From positions 3,176,001 to 3,240,000 of the forward strand of contig NZ_CP063397.1 of NCBI RefSeq assembly GCF_021729845.1: a stretch of 64,000 nucleotides of DNA, in the 5' to 3' direction. This document shows positions 18,521 to 28,254 of the stretch, piece by piece (position 1 is the first letter of the stretch; each line of letters opens with the position of its first letter). The notes under the pieces were generated by a model, which saw only the letters and a list, made by a program, of their open reading frames with translations, ran no database searches and was not told the origin of the DNA. Origin of the DNA: Rhizobium sp. SL42. Its GTDB lineage: Bacteria > Pseudomonadota > Alphaproteobacteria > Rhizobiales > Rhizobiaceae. Made by a program: the position numbers and the translations under genes.

Positions 18521-18556
18521 AGGCAATTAGGAATCAGCCTCAATAACTTATCGCCA

Positions 18557-18665
18557 AAACCGGAATCGGTTTGCGAACAAGTTGGCGCATGGCTTCAGGC
18601 TATTTCTTCGCCGCTTCTGCCCCCATCCGTCTGCCGGCACCTTCTCTCCCTTCCGCGCGGAGAGA
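18557..18665. other. Two small hairpins between convergent PP2C and metH genes
   Basis: AAACCG-GAAT-CGGTTT at 18557-18572 and a 7-bp stem TCTCTCC/GGAGAGA at 18643-18665 lie between the convergent gene ends. Either could act as a weak terminator, but neither has a clear U tract. I see no coding signal in 18521-18691. Confidence 0.4.
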
Positions 18666-18691
18666 GTTCAGGTTGAGTATCAGCACGTTCC

Positions 18692-21600
18692 TCAGGCATC
18701 CGCCTTCGGCACATAGTTCAAAACCGGCCCGAGCCAGCGTTCCACTTCGCGCACATCCATACCCTTGCGCACGGCGTAATCCTCGACCTGGTCTCGCTCG
18801 ACCTTGGCGACGCCGAAATAGTAGCTGTCGGGATGACCGATATAGAGGCCCGAAACGGACGAGCCCGGCCACATGGCATAGCTTTCCGTCAACGTCACAC
18901 CGGTTGCCTTCGTTGCATCCAGCAGCGAGAACAGCGTCACCTTCTCCGTATGGTCGGGCTGGGCGGGATAGCCTGGCGCCGGACGAATGCCGGCATAATC
19001 CTCGGCCACCAGCTGTTCCGGCGAAAACGCCTCGGCTGGCGCGTATCCCCAGAACTCGCGGCGCACGCGCTCATGCATACGCTCGGCAAAAGCCTCGGCA
19101 AACCGGTCGGCCAGCGCCTTGACCATGATCGACGAATAGTCGTCATTGGCCCGTTCGAAGCGTTCCGCGATCGCCACTTCCTCGATGCCAGCCGTGACGA
19201 CGAAACCGCCGACATAGTCCTCGATGCCGGTGTCCAGCGGAGCGACGAAATCGCTCAGCGCGACATTCGGACGACCGTCGCGCTTCGACAGCTGCTGGCG
19301 AAGCGTGAAGAACGTCGCCCGCTCCTCGGTCCGGCTGTGGTCGGTGTAGACACGGATGTCGTCGCCAACGGCATTAGCCGGCCAGAAGCCGATGACGGCG
19401 CGCGGACGGAACCAGTTTTCCGCGATGATCTTGTCCAGCATCGCCTGCGCATCGGCGTAAAGCGCACGTGCCGCCTCCCCCTGCTTCTCGTCTTCGAGAA
19501 TGGCAGGATATCGTCCCTTGAGTTCCCAGGTCTGGAAGAACGGCGTCCAGTCAATGTATGTCGCGAGTTCGGCGAGGTCATAGTCCTCGAAAACCTGGGT
19601 GCCGATGAAGCCCGGCTTCGTCGGCTTGTAGGCCGGCCAGTCGATCTTCACCGCATTTTCGCGGGCGCGCGCCAGCGGCAGACGCTGCTTTTCTGCTTCA
19701 GCGCGGGCATGTGCGTCCGCCACCTTGGCATATTCGCCGCGCAGGGTGTCGATCGTGGTTTCCCGCGTATCATCGGATAGAAGCGACGACACCACGCCGA
19801 CGGCACGGCTGGCGTCAGTGACATAGACCGCCTGCCCCGCCTGATACTGCGGGTGGATCTTGACGGCCGTATGTACCCGGCTGGTCGTCGCGCCACCGAT
19901 GAGAAGCGGGATGTTGAAGCCCTGCCGCTGCATTTCGGCAGCAACATGCACCATCTCGTCCAGCGACGGCGTAATCAGGCCGGAAAGTCCGATGATGTCG
20001 ACCTTTTCGTCGATCGCCGTCTGCAGGATCTTGGTCGCCGGCACCATGACGCCAAGGTCGATGATCTCGTAATTGTTGCAGGCGAGAACCACGCCGACGA
20101 TGTTCTTGCCGATGTCATGCACGTCGCCTTTTACCGTCGCCATCAGCACCTTGCCGGCAGCCTGGCGCTCGCCGGTGCCGCCATTGGCCCGTTTTTCCTC
20201 TTCCATGTAAGGAAGCAGCACCGCAACCGCCTGCTTCATTACGCGGGCAGACTTGACCACCTGCGGCAGGAACATCTTGCCAGCCCCGAAAAGGTCGCCG
20301 ACCACGTTCATGCCCGCCATCAGCGGCCCTTCGATAACGTGCAGCGGCCGGGCTGCCCGCAGGCGGGCTTCCTCGGTATCGGCGTCGATGAATTCGGTGA
20401 TGCCGTTGACCAGCGCATGCTCCAGCCGCTTTTCCACCGGCTGCTCGCGCCAGGACAGATCCTGCACCCGCGCCTGTTTCTCGCCGGTGCCGCGATAACG
20501 CTCGGCGATCTCCAGCAAACGCTCGGTGCCATCACTGCGACGGTTGAGCACCACGTCTTCGCAGGCCTCGCGCAGATCGGCATCGATGCTCTCGTAGACC
20601 GCCAGCTGGCCGGCATTGACGATGCCCATGTCCATGCCCGCCTGGATGGCATGGTAGAGAAACACCGCATGCATGGCCTCGCGCACCGGCTCGTTGCCGC
20701 GGAACGAGAACGACAGGTTCGACACGCCACCCGAGATATGCACGAGCGGCATGCGCTCGCGAATGGTGCGGGTCGCCTCGATGAAGTCGACGCCGTAGTT
20801 GTTGTGCTCCTCGATGCCGGTCGCCACGGCAAAGATGTTCGGGTCGAAAATGATGTCTTCTGGCGGGAAACCGGCTTCTTCGGTCAGGATCTTGTAGGCG
20901 CGCGAGCAGATCTCGACCTTGCGCTCATAGGTATCGGCCTGGCCCTGCTCGTCGAAGGCCATGACGACGACGGCTGCGCCATAATTGCGGATCAGCCGGC
21001 CCTGGGCGATAAAATTCTCCTCGCCTTCCTTCAGCGAGATCGAATTCACCACCGACTTGCCCTGAACGCATTTCAGGCCGCTTTCGATGATCTGGAACTT
21101 CGAACTGTCGATCATGACCGGAACGCGGGCGATATCCGGCTCGGCCGCGATCAGGTTGAGAAACTCGACCATCGCCTTTTCCGAATCGATCAGGCCTTCA
21201 TCCATGTTGATGTCGATGATCTGCGCGCCATTTTCCACCTGTTCGCGGGCGACGACAAGCGCCGCGGAATAGTCGCCGGCGGTGATCAGCTTGCGGAACT
21301 TGGCCGAGCCGGTAACATTGGTGCGCTCGCCGACATTGACGAAGGGGATGTCCTTGGTCAGCACGAAGGGCTCGAGACCCGACAGCGACATGAACGGCCG
21401 GTGCTCGGCGGGCACCCGCGGCGCCTTGCCGGCAATCGCCTCCGAGATTGCCCGGATATGCTCCGGCGTCGATCCGCAGCAACCGCCGACGACATTGACG
21501 ATGCCTTCATCGGCAAAACCGGCCACGAGGACTGCCATTTCCTCTGGGCTCTGGTCATAGAGACCGAATTCGTTCGGCAGGCCGGCATTCGGATAGGCCG

Positions 21601-22447
21601 AAATGAAGGTGTCGGCGACGCCTGACAATTCCTGCAGATGCGGCCGCATCGCGTCGGCGCCCAGCGCGCAGTTGAGACCGACGGCAAACGGCCGTGCATG
21701 CGAGATCGAATTCCAGAAGGCCGACGGCGTCTGGCCCGACAGCGTGCGTCCGGACAGGTCAGTGATCGTGCCGGAAATCATCACCGGCAGGCGGATGCCC
21801 TTGGCGGCAAACCGTTCCTCACAGGCAAAGATCGCAGCCTTGGCATTCAGCGTGTCGAAGATCGTCTCGATCAGGATGAGATCGGCCCCGCCATCGATCA
21901 GCCCGTCGATCTGCTCGCCATAGGCGAGCCGCAGATCGTCGAAGGAGACGGCGCGGTAGCCGGGATTGTTGACGTCGGGAGAAATCGAGGCCGTGCGGTT
22001 GGTCGGTCCGATCGCTCCCGCGACGAAGCGGCGCTTGCCATCCTCGCGCTCGGCCCTGAGAATAGCGCGGCGCACGGCATGCGCGCCCTCCTTGTTCAGG
22101 TCATAGACCGCACCTTCCATCTGGTAGTCGGCCTGGGCGATGCGGGTCGAGGAAAAGGTATTGGTTTCAATGATATCCGCCCCCGCCATCGCATAGCGGA
22201 AATGGATGTCCTCGATCGCTTGCGGCTGCGACAGGATCAGGAGGTCGTTATTGCCCTGCTGGTGACAGGCACAGCCGATGAAGCGCTCGCCACGAAAATC
22301 GTCCTCGGAAAGCCCCAGCCCCTGGATCTCGGTGCCCATGGCGCCATCAAGCACCAGAATGCGCTCGCGCGCCGCCTGCTGCAGCGCTTTCAGAATCTCG
22401 GCTCCGTCCCGATTGGCGCCCTGGCGACCGAACAGTGAATCGAGCAT
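18692..22447 (-). CDS. metH: Cobalamin-dependent methionine synthase
   Basis: The 1251-residue protein is full length for MetH. It transfers a methyl group from 5-methyltetrahydrofolate through cobalamin to homocysteine. Domains in order are: homocysteine-binding (about 1-340) with zinc ligands in 'GLNCALGAD' and '[10 protein letters not shown]'; pterin-binding (about 355-620) from '[16 protein letters not shown]'; cobalamin-binding with '[15 protein letters not shown]', where His777 is the lower cobalt ligand; and the AdoMet activation domain (about 920-1251) with '[12 protein letters not shown]'. AAAGGAATT precedes the ATG. A 20-bp palindrome 40 bases upstream of the start is a candidate operator. 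No metF lies next to it. Confidence 0.97.
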   Translation of the reverse strand: MLDSLFGRQGANRDGAEILKALQQAARERILVLDGAMGTEIQGLGLSEDDFRGERFIGCACHQQGNNDLLILSQPQAIEDIHFRYAMAGADIIETNTFSSTRIAQADYQMEGAVYDLNKEGAHAVRRAILRAEREDGKRRFVAGAIGPTNRTASISPDVNNPGYRAVSFDDLRLAYGEQIDGLIDGGADLILIETIFDTLNAKAAIFACEERFAAKGIRLPVMISGTITDLSGRTLSGQTPSAFWNSISHARPFAVGLNCALGADAMRPHLQELSGVADTFISAYPNAGLPNEFGLYDQSPEEMAVLVAGFADEGIVNVVGGCCGSTPEHIRAISEAIAGKAPRVPAEHRPFMSLSGLEPFVLTKDIPFVNVGERTNVTGSAKFRKLITAGDYSAALVVAREQVENGAQIIDINMDEGLIDSEKAMVEFLNLIAAEPDIARVPVMIDSSKFQIIESGLKCVQGKSVVNSISLKEGEENFIAQGRLIRNYGAAVVVMAFDEQGQADTYERKVEICSRAYKILTEEAGFPPEDIIFDPNIFAVATGIEEHNNYGVDFIEATRTIRERMPLVHISGGVSNLSFSFRGNEPVREAMHAVFLYHAIQAGMDMGIVNAGQLAVYESIDADLREACEDVVLNRRSDGTERLLEIAERYRGTGEKQARVQDLSWREQPVEKRLEHALVNGITEFIDADTEEARLRAARPLHVIEGPLMAGMNVVGDLFGAGKMFLPQVVKSARVMKQAVAVLLPYMEEEKRANGGTGERQAAGKVLMATVKGDVHDIGKNIVGVVLACNNYEIIDLGVMVPATKILQTAIDEKVDIIGLSGLITPSLDEMVHVAAEMQRQGFNIPLLIGGATTSRVHTAVKIHPQYQAGQAVYVTDASRAVGVVSSLLSDDTRETTIDTLRGEYAKVADAHARAEAEKQRLPLARARENAVKIDWPAYKPTKPGFIGTQVFEDYDLAELATYIDWTPFFQTWELKGRYPAILEDEKQGEAARALYADAQAMLDKIIAENWFRPRAVIGFWPANAVGDDIRVYTDHSRTEERATFFTLRQQLSKRDGRPNVALSDFVAPLDTGIEDYVGGFVVTAGIEEVAIAERFERANDDYSSIMVKALADRFAEAFAERMHERVRREFWGYAPAEAFSPEQLVAEDYAGIRPAPGYPAQPDHTEKVTLFSLLDATKATGVTLTESYAMWPGSSVSGLYIGHPDSYYFGVAKVERDQVEDYAVRKGMDVREVERWLGPVLNYVPKADA

Positions 22448-22487
22448 GAGCGAATTCCTTTATTTCAAATACGACACTCGCCAGATC

Positions 22488-22507
22488 ACATAAAGATATC
22501 TTTATGT
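22488..22507. promoter_or_regulatory. 20-bp perfect palindrome upstream of metH, candidate SahR/ArsR-type operator
   Basis: ACATAAAGATATCTTTATGT is perfectly symmetric and lies 41-60 bases upstream of the metH start. ArsR-family regulators of methionine and S-adenosylhomocysteine recycling (SahR type) are known to act on met genes in Proteobacteria through AT-rich palindromes. I match the type of site, not a verified consensus. The divergent AGE-family gene begins 100 bases to the right and might share the site. Confidence 0.6.
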
Positions 22508-22606
22508 CAACATGCCAATGCGCTGTTGGCAATATGCTTCCAGCGATGACAAGACCCGGCCGGATCGGCTATAGAGCTGAAAAGATTTAATTCCCGGGAG
22601 GACAAC

Positions 22607-23863
22607 ATGCCGGACACTCGCAGAGCCGTGCCGCTCGCAGCCCTTTGGTCAGATCGCCCCTATCACCGCAACTGGCTGCTCGGTCAGGCAAATGGCCTGT
22701 TCGATTTCTTCCAGACCGCCGCCATCAACCCCAGGGGCGGCTTCTACGATCTGTCGCGCGACGGCAAGCCGCTGGCGACCGAAAACCCTGCCCGCGGCAT
22801 CCATGCCAGCGCCCGCATGGTCCATTGTTTTGCCATCGGCGACCTGCTTGGCCGCCCGGGTTCGGCCGATGTCGTCGATCACGGCATGCGCTATCTCTGG
22901 GACAGGCATCGCGACGAGAAGAACGGCGGCTATTTCTGGCAGGCCGATGACACCGGCGCTGCCGACGCGTCCAAGCAGGGATATGGCCACGCCTTCGTCC
23001 TCCTCGCCGCTTCATCAGCCAGGACCATCGGCCATCCGCTCGCCGACCGCATGCTCGCAGACATCACCGAAGTGATCGAAACCCGCTTCTGGGAACAAGC
23101 CCACGGCGCCATTGCCGAGGAGTTTTCCGCCGACTGGCAGCCCGTGCCCGGCTACCGCGGCCAGAACTCCAACATGCACCTGACCGAAGCCCTGATGGCC
23201 GCGTTCGAAGCGACCGGAGAACGCCATTACCTCGACAAGGCGACAAGCATTGCCGATCTCCTGATCAACCGCCGCGCCCGCGAGGAAGCCTTCCGCGTCG
23301 CCGAACATTTCGACGAACACTGGGTGGTAGACCGCAATTACTACCATGCCAACGAGATGTTCCGCCCCGCCGGCACCACGCCCGGCCACTGGCTGGAATG
23401 GGCAAGGCTTCTGATGCAGCTGTGGATCCTCGACGGCAAGCGCCATGCGTGGATGCCGGAGGCCGCACGTGGCCTGTTCTTCCAGTCCATGGCCCTCGGC
23501 TGGGACAAGACAAAGGGTGGTTTCTTCTACACGCTCGACTGGGCCAATGTGCCGGAAAAGACCGCCAAGCTCTGGTGGCCGCTCTGCGAGGGCGCCGGCG
23601 CCGCCCATTTCCTCAACCAGCACCAGGAAAGCGAATTCCACGAAGACAGCTACCGCAGGATCTGGAACTATATCGCCGGCAACAGTCTCGACCGCGAGTT
23701 CGGCGGCTGGCATGAGGAACTGACCGAGGACGGACGGCCTTCCAACACACTCTTCCCCGGCAAGGGCGATATCTATCACGCGCTGCAGGCCTGCCTCATT
23801 CCGCTTTTCCCCGCCGAAGGCAGCCTCACCAAGGTGATCCGCGAATACCCGCTCTCGGTATAA
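22607..23863 (+). CDS. AGE-family sugar epimerase/isomerase, probably mannose isomerase
   Basis: 418 residues from the ATG at 22607, with GGAGG 6 bases upstream. It is an (alpha/alpha)6-barrel protein with family blocks 'GGFYDLSRDGKPL', 'RMVHCFAIG', 'GGYFWQADD', 'KQGYGHAFVLLAASSA', 'QNSNMHLTEALMAAFEATGE' and 'PGHWLEWARLLMQLW'. The conserved His residues in HAF, NMHLTEA and GHWLEW match the catalytic positions of YihS and mannose isomerases. Length matches the Agrobacterium mannose isomerase (about 410 residues). N-acylglucosamine 2-epimerase activity is the other option. No sugar transporter lies adjacent. Confidence 0.85.
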   Translation: MPDTRRAVPLAALWSDRPYHRNWLLGQANGLFDFFQTAAINPRGGFYDLSRDGKPLATENPARGIHASARMVHCFAIGDLLGRPGSADVVDHGMRYLWDRHRDEKNGGYFWQADDTGAADASKQGYGHAFVLLAASSARTIGHPLADRMLADITEVIETRFWEQAHGAIAEEFSADWQPVPGYRGQNSNMHLTEALMAAFEATGERHYLDKATSIADLLINRRAREEAFRVAEHFDEHWVVDRNYYHANEMFRPAGTTPGHWLEWARLLMQLWILDGKRHAWMPEAARGLFFQSMALGWDKTKGGFFYTLDWANVPEKTAKLWWPLCEGAGAAHFLNQHQESEFHEDSYRRIWNYIAGNSLDREFGGWHEELTEDGRPSNTLFPGKGDIYHALQACLIPLFPAEGSLTKVIREYPLSV

Positions 23864-23926
23864 GCCGCGCCAAAGGCCGACAGGTCAGCACCGTCATCGC
23901 CGCGTTGCAGCCATTCCAATGACAAA

Positions 23927-23962
23927 CGAGGCCGGAACATCGTCACCGATGCTCCGGCCTCG
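23927..23962. terminator. Bidirectional terminator between convergent genes
   Basis: A 16-bp stem with one mismatch, 23927-23942 pairing with 23947-23962, around a 4-base loop. It lies between the AGE-family gene (plus) and the SIMPL-domain gene (minus). TTTG follows it on the minus strand. Confidence 0.7.
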
Positions 23963-24019
23963 CGGTGTGTGGGCCAGAGATTTCTCCGCGGCCCTTGCTG
24001 TCATTGGCGACGATGGATC

Positions 24020-24763
24020 TTACTGCTCGATGCTGTAGGTGATGTTGACAGTCACCGTGTAGCGGTTCTCGCCGGCCGCGACCGGCATGGCCTCGTCCAT
24101 GCGCTTGCCCATCGGCGCTGCGGCCATCATCATCGGCATCGGCCGGGCGAAATTCTCCGAAATGTCGATGACGCGGCCGACCTTGACGCCGGCGGCTTCC
24201 GAAAGCGTCTTTGCCTTGGCGGCAGCTTCCGCGACGGCCGCCTTGCGTGCCACCTCGATCGCCGCATCCGGATTGTCATTGGAAAAGACGATATTGCCAC
24301 CCTGGTTGACGCCGAGCTTCACCGCCTGATCGATCAGGCCGCCGAGCTTGGAAAGATCGCGCACCCTGACCGTCAGGCCGTTCGACACGCTGTAGCCGAC
24401 GATTTCCGGCGCCTCGAAGCCGGTGCCATCGGTTGGCTGCTGGCGATATTTCGGCTGGATCGAAAAGTCCGTCGTCTGCATGTCCTTGTCTGCAATGCCC
24501 TGCCCCTTGAGGCTGGCCAGCACCTCGGCCATCGCGGCATTGTTGGCGCTCAGCGCCTCGCCGGCGGTCGCCGCATCGCGCACGACGCTAAGCAACACCA
24601 GTGCCATGTCCGGCGCGATTGCCGCCTCGCCCTCACCCGACACCATGATTGTCGCCTCGCGCCTCTCCGCCTCCGCCGCAAAGGCCGGCGCGACCGAAGT
24701 GAGCATAAAAGCTGTGCTCGAAAGCGCTGCAGCCAGGGCAAGCGCGCGTGTATGTCTTAGCAT
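24020..24763 (-). CDS. Periplasmic SIMPL-domain (DUF541) protein
   Basis: 247 residues from the ATG at 24761-24763, which has AAGGAAA upstream. The frame is open further 5', but only this start gives the signal peptide 'MLRHTRALALAAALSSTAFMLTSVAPAFAAEA'. The mature part matches the SIMPL/DUF541 family: 'ATIMVSGEGEAAIAPDMALVLLSV', 'MQTTDFSIQPKY', 'GYSVSNGLTVRVRDLSKLGGLIDQAVKLGVNQGGNIVFSND', 'ARKAAVAEAAAKAKTLSEAAGVKVGRVIDISE'. Family members form periplasmic or outer-membrane-linked oligomers, and oxidative-stress protection has been reported for E. coli YggE. It seems monocistronic. Confidence 0.85.
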   Translation of the reverse strand: MLRHTRALALAAALSSTAFMLTSVAPAFAAEAERREATIMVSGEGEAAIAPDMALVLLSVVRDAATAGEALSANNAAMAEVLASLKGQGIADKDMQTTDFSIQPKYRQQPTDGTGFEAPEIVGYSVSNGLTVRVRDLSKLGGLIDQAVKLGVNQGGNIVFSNDNPDAAIEVARKAAVAEAAAKAKTLSEAAGVKVGRVIDISENFARPMPMMMAAAPMGKRMDEAMPVAAGENRYTVTVNITYSIEQ

Positions 24764-24968
24764 GTGGAGTGTTTCCTTTTCCCTCGGATCCGGACCCTTC
24801 GGCCTATATTGCTCTTCACGGCCCGGTTGAATGCCCTTCCAAGTCATTGATGACGCGGGATTGTGAAGCCATTGCGGCAAAGGCTTGTCGCTCCGCAGAA
24901 TTTGCGTTAGAGCCTTCGCCACGGAGCGGGATGACCATTGCCCGCCCCGCGGCACCGCGTGCCGGGCT

Positions 24969-25044
24969 GGGCCTGTAGCTCAATGGTTAGAGCCGGCGGC
25001 TCATAACCGCTTGGTTGGGGGTTCGAGTCCCTCCGGGCCCACCA
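24969..25044 (+). tRNA. tRNA with CAT anticodon, probably tRNA-Ile2 (lysidine type)
   Basis: 76 bases including the encoded CCA. Acceptor arms GGGCCTG and CGGGCCC pair with one G-T. The D-arm is TAGCTCAATGGTTAGAGC, the anticodon arm GGCGGCTCATAACCGC has anticodon CAT, and the T-arm is GGGGGTTCGAGTCCCTC. The variable loop TTGGTT and the anticodon-arm context resemble E. coli tRNA-Ile2 more than elongator or initiator tRNA-Met. I infer that C34 is modified to lysidine to read AUA. The last 17 bases recur at 31167-31183, so the gene serves as an integration site. Confidence 0.93.
25028..25044 (+). repeat. attL-type direct repeat within the tRNA 3' end
   Basis: TCCCTCCGGGCCCACCA, identical to 31167-31183. 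It covers the 3' side of the T-arm, the acceptor strand and CCA, the usual crossover core of tyrosine integrases. Confidence 0.85.
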
Positions 25045-25110
25045 TTTCGTTTAAAATCAAAGACTTAGAAGACGGATCTTCTTGGGGAGACATCCAAGGG
25101 GAACATTGGT

Positions 25111-25518
25111 TTGTTCAATCCGTCCTATCTCGTGAAGTCTCGATGCGGCGTCTTCTATTTGCGTTGGCCGATACCGAAGCAGCTGCATCCACAGAAAAAA
25201 GCCTCCACGCTCAAGCTATCTCTACAGACCCGTGACCCACGAAAAGCATTGCGCTTGTCCCGTTCTCTGAGCCACATAGGCGAACAGTGGAATGAGTATG
25301 GAATTGCCTACGGAATGCGGTACGAGGAACTTAGAGGCGCTTTGACCGAGCATTTTCGGGGGTTGTTGAACCAAGCGAAAACGGAAATGAACGCTACAGG
25401 GCCTCTCGATGAGGAGCTCAGGCAGGCTTACGAGACGAGCAAGCGCGTAGCGAAGCATGCAAAGAAGACAGATACTCCCCTCTCTCTCGTGAAATCTGAC
25501 GACGAGTTGTTGGCCCGC
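25111..25518 (+). pseudogene. Tyrosine-type site-specific integrase, N-terminal fragment
   Basis: Codons from TTG 25111 (AAGGGGA 8 bases upstream) give about 136 residues before the IS21 end. 'MFNPSYLVKSRCGVFYLRWPIP' and 'KKASTLKLSLQTRDPRKALRLSRSLSHIG' are typical of the N-terminal arm-binding region of phage-like integrases of the DUF6538 type. The catalytic domain (R-H-R-Y) is not found after the insertion. Only a possible 3' tail remains at 28007-28080 ('RHAETQKGGIVSPSL'). The integrase is therefore inactive. Confidence 0.8.
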
Positions 25519-25548
25519 TGTTGGTTTCCACGCAGAACTGAGCCGGTT
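25519..25548 (+). repeat. IS21-family left inverted repeat
   Basis: 30 bases beginning TGTTGGTTTCCACGC and ending GAGCCGGTT. They pair with 27977-28006, with one difference (A/G at position 16). Confidence 0.9.
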
Positions 25549-25630
25549 AGGCGCATAATTTCCATTGAGAATTGAGCCATGTGAACCTTCCCCCAACGCG
25601 GTGAGCGACGGGGGCAACGGAGTGATCCAC

Positions 25631-27150
25631 ATGGGACTTTTAAACATCATCCGTCGGATGAAGCTGCGCGAGAAGCAGTCGATCCGCGAGATCAGTCGGC
25701 ATACCGGTTTGTCGCGTAACACGATCGCGAAGTATTTGAACGCTGGTACGATCGAGCCGACGTTCACGGGACCGGAACGACTGAGCAAGTTTGATCCCTA
25801 TGCCGACAAACTTGCTGGCTGGCTGAAGACCGAGGCCGGGAGGTCGCGCAAGCAGCGCCGAACGCTGAAGCAGCTTCATCCGATCTGGTGGTTCTCGGCT
25901 TTACCGGCTCCTATGGTCGGGTCGCCGCCTTTGCCCGTGAGTGGCGGGTTGAGCAGCAGACGACTGGCCGCGGCATATTCGTTCCTCTGTCTTTCCGCCC
26001 AGGCGAAGCATTCCAGTTCGATTGGAGTGAAGACTATGCCGTGATCGGCGGCGAGCGCACGAAGCTACAGGTCGCTCACATCAAGCTGTCGCACAGCCGC
26101 GCCTTTCTGGTCAGGGCCTATCTGCTCCAGACGCATGAGATGCTCTTCGATGCCCACTGGCACGGCTTCCGGGCGTTTGGCGGCGTACCTGGTCGCGGCA
26201 TCTACGACAACATGAAAACGGCGGTCGATCGTGTCGGCCGCGGCAAGGAACGGCAGGTCAACATCCGTTTCCTCGCGATGACGAACCACTACGTCTTTGC
26301 GCCTGAGTTCTGCAATCCCGCCGCCGGCTGGGAGAAGGGGCAGGTCGAGAAGAACGTCCAAGATGCCCGACCGCGGCTGTGGCAACAGATGCCAGACTTT
26401 CCGGATCTGGCGGCATTGAATACCTGGCTGGAACAGCATTGCCAGGACCTGTGGCGCGACACAGCGCACGGCACCTTGCCCGGCACGATCGCGGACGTCT
26501 GGTCCGCAGAACAACCAGCATTGATGCCGCTCCCCGCTGCATTTGACGGCTTCGTCGAGCAGAGCAAGCGCGTCTCGCCGACATGCCTGATTACCTTTGA
26601 GCGGAATCGCTACAGCGTGCCTGCATCGTTTGCGAACCGGCCCGTCAGCCTGCGGATATATCCCGAAAGACTGGTGGTTGCGGCTGAGGGCAATGTCCTA
26701 TGCGAGCATGAGCGGATCATTGAGCGCAGCCACGACAAGCCGCCGCGAACGATTTACGACTGGCGACATTACCTTGCCGTCATCCAGCGCAAACCCGGTG
26801 CCCTGCGCAATGGTGCACCCTTCCTGGAATTACCGCTGGCCTTCAGACAGTTGCAAGATCAGATGCTTCGCCGCCCCGGCGGTGATCGTGAGATGGCCGA
26901 TATCCTTGCGCTTGTCCTTCATCACGACGAACAGGTCGTCCTCAGGGCTGTGGAACTGGCCTTGGATGCGGGGGTGGCGACCAAGACGCATGTGCTGAAC
27001 CTGCTGCATCGGCTGATCGACGGCAAGACAATCGATGGTCCCGACATCGATACGCCACAGGCTCTGATCTTGCTGCGTGAACCCAAAGCAAATGTCGAAC
27101 GCTATGATGACCTACGCGCCCGGATCGCAGGAGGCCGCCATGCGTCATGA
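25631..27150 (+). pseudogene. istA: istA transposase gene with a one-base deletion
   Basis: Frame 1 starts at ATG 25631 with 'MGLLNIIRRMKLREKQSIREISRHTGLSRNTIAKYLN', the IstA HTH. It passes through '...RRTLKQLH' and then loses similarity. The frame that continues the protein ('DLVVLGFTGSYGRVAAFAREWR') begins at about 25880 and runs to the stop at 27148-27150. One missing base near 25880 (CTTCATCCGAT instead of CTTCATGCCGAT) explains it. The second part has the DDE domain: 'GEAFQFDWSEDYAVI' (Asp), 'FLVRAYLLQTHEMLFDAHWHGFRAFGGVPGRGIYDNMKTAV' (Asp), 'GWEKGQVEKNVQ' (Glu). A sequencing error is the alternative. Confidence 0.85.
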
Positions 27151-27934
27151 CCCCGCAAGTGCTGCCGTCGTCATCATGCTGCGGAGCCTGAAGATGTATG
27201 GCATGGCCCAAGCCGTCACCGACCTTATCGAGCAAGGCGCTCCCGCCTTTGATGCGGCCGTGCCAATCCTGTCCCAGTTGCTGAAGGCCGAGATGGCCGA
27301 GCGCGAGGTCCGCTCCATCGCCTATCATATGAAGGCTGCCCGCTTCCCGGCCTACAAAGACATCTCCGGCTTCGACTTCGCCGCCAGCGAGATCAACGAG
27401 GCCACCGTGCGCCAATTGCACCGATGCGAGTTCATGGATGGGGCGCAGAACGTTGTCCTTATCGGTGGCCCTGGCACTGGCAAAACGCATGTCGCGACCG
27501 CTCTTGGAATCCAGGCCATCGAGCATCATCGCCGAAAGGTCCGCTTCTTCTCGACCATCGAATTGGTCAACGCGCTCGAGCAGGAGAAGGCCAAAGGCAA
27601 GGCAGGCCAGATCGCCGAGACACTGGTTCGCCTCGATCTGCTTATCCTCGATGAGCTCGGATACCTTCCGTTCAGTGCCTCAGGCGGTGCACTGCTGTTC
27701 CATTTGCTGAGCAAGCTTTATGAGCGCACCAGCGTCATCATCACCACCAACCTCAGCTTCAGCGAATGGGCAACGGTCTTCGGCGACGCCAAGATGACGA
27801 CAGCTCTGCTGGACCGCCTCACCCACCGTTGCCATATCCTGGAAACCGGGAACGACAGCTTCCGCTTCAAAGCCAGCTCGGCCGCAGCAGCGCAAAAGAG
27901 AGGAGAAAAGACCAACCCATTGACCAAAGCCTGA
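27140..27934 (+). CDS. istB: IstB-like ATPase of the IS21 element
   Basis: 264 residues from the ATG at 27140, with AGGAGG 6 bases upstream, overlapping istA by 11 bases. AAA+ features are '[19 protein letters not shown]' (Walker A), '[14 protein letters not shown]' (Walker B) and '[55 protein letters not shown]'. IstB is the helper that selects the target and activates IstA. It looks intact, but with istA broken it could only work with a transposase supplied in trans. Confidence 0.92.
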   Translation: MRHDPASAAVVIMLRSLKMYGMAQAVTDLIEQGAPAFDAAVPILSQLLKAEMAEREVRSIAYHMKAARFPAYKDISGFDFAASEINEATVRQLHRCEFMDGAQNVVLIGGPGTGKTHVATALGIQAIEHHRRKVRFFSTIELVNALEQEKAKGKAGQIAETLVRLDLLILDELGYLPFSASGGALLFHLLSKLYERTSVIITTNLSFSEWATVFGDAKMTTALLDRLTHRCHILETGNDSFRFKASSAAAAQKRGEKTNPLTKA

Positions 27935-27976
27935 TCAGAAAACCATAATCAGAGGTGGCTCACTTCTCGGTGGAAA

Positions 27977-28006
27977 AACCGGCTCAGTTCCGCGTGGAAA
28001 CCAACA
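27977..28006 (-). repeat. IS21-family right inverted repeat
   Basis: The reverse complement of this 30-base stretch matches the left end with one mismatch. It ends ACA at 28004-28006. Confidence 0.9.
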
Positions 28007-28254
28007 GTCGTACGCCATGCAGAGACACAGAAGGGAGGCATCGTGTCTCCCTCGCTAGTGGCCAAATTCCAGTAATTGAAGGCTAGCGGATGGTGGGCGC
28101 TCTCTCATAGCCCTCAGCAGCCCTTTTCTACTTCTAGGCTCCTTGAGCTTGCTCAGCGCGCTGACCCTGCCGCGTTGCAGTCCTGTCCCTGTGCGCGATG
28201 CTGGTAAGCGGCGCCGTCGGAACGCTGGTGATATTGGCAGCACTCGCTCACGGT
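28007..28254. other. Remnant of an integrase tail and element end
   Basis: No intact gene. 28019-28052 matches 31084-31117 at 30 of 34 bases and can fold into a hairpin. TGGTGGGCGCT at 28091-28101 recurs at 31157-31167, where it leads into the attR core. Here the following bases (CTCTCATAGCCC) are a degenerate version of that core. I read this as the worn right end of an older element. The frame 'RHAETQKGGIVSPSLVAKFQ' then stop could be the integrase C-terminus. Confidence 0.5.
28019..28052 (+). repeat. Direct repeat copy 1 with internal hairpin
   Basis: 34 bases beginning GCAGAGACACAGAAGGGAGG, paired with the second copy at 31084-31117. Both contain a stem around TCG (GGGGGACA-TCG-TGTCCCCC in copy 2). 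Both lie upstream of a TGGTGGGCGCT motif. Confidence 0.7.

Larger units (their letters stand above)
25519..28006 (+). mobile_element. IS21-family insertion sequence, 2488 bp
   Basis: Ends are 30-bp inverted repeats starting TGTTGGTTTCCACGC with one mismatch. Inside are istA (frameshifted) and istB in the IS21 order with an 11-base overlap. A second block related between the ends ('GAGAATTGAGCCA' and 'GAGAAGTGAGCCA') lies further in, as in IS21 multiple-repeat ends. Flanks CCCGC on the left and GTCGT on the right show no target duplication, which suggests that one flank was deleted after insertion. Confidence 0.9.

Noticed and set aside
24969..25044. Initiator or elongator tRNA-Met
   Set aside because: It has an anticodon CAT, but the variable loop and anticodon-arm context resemble tRNA-Ile2, and the initiator's unpaired 1-72 position is absent. 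Elongator Met is not fully excluded.
25631..27150. Programmed frameshift in istA
   Set aside because: IS21-family istA is normally a single uninterrupted gene. There is no slippery heptamer at the join near 25880, and a single missing base restores the frame, so a mutation or read error is simpler.
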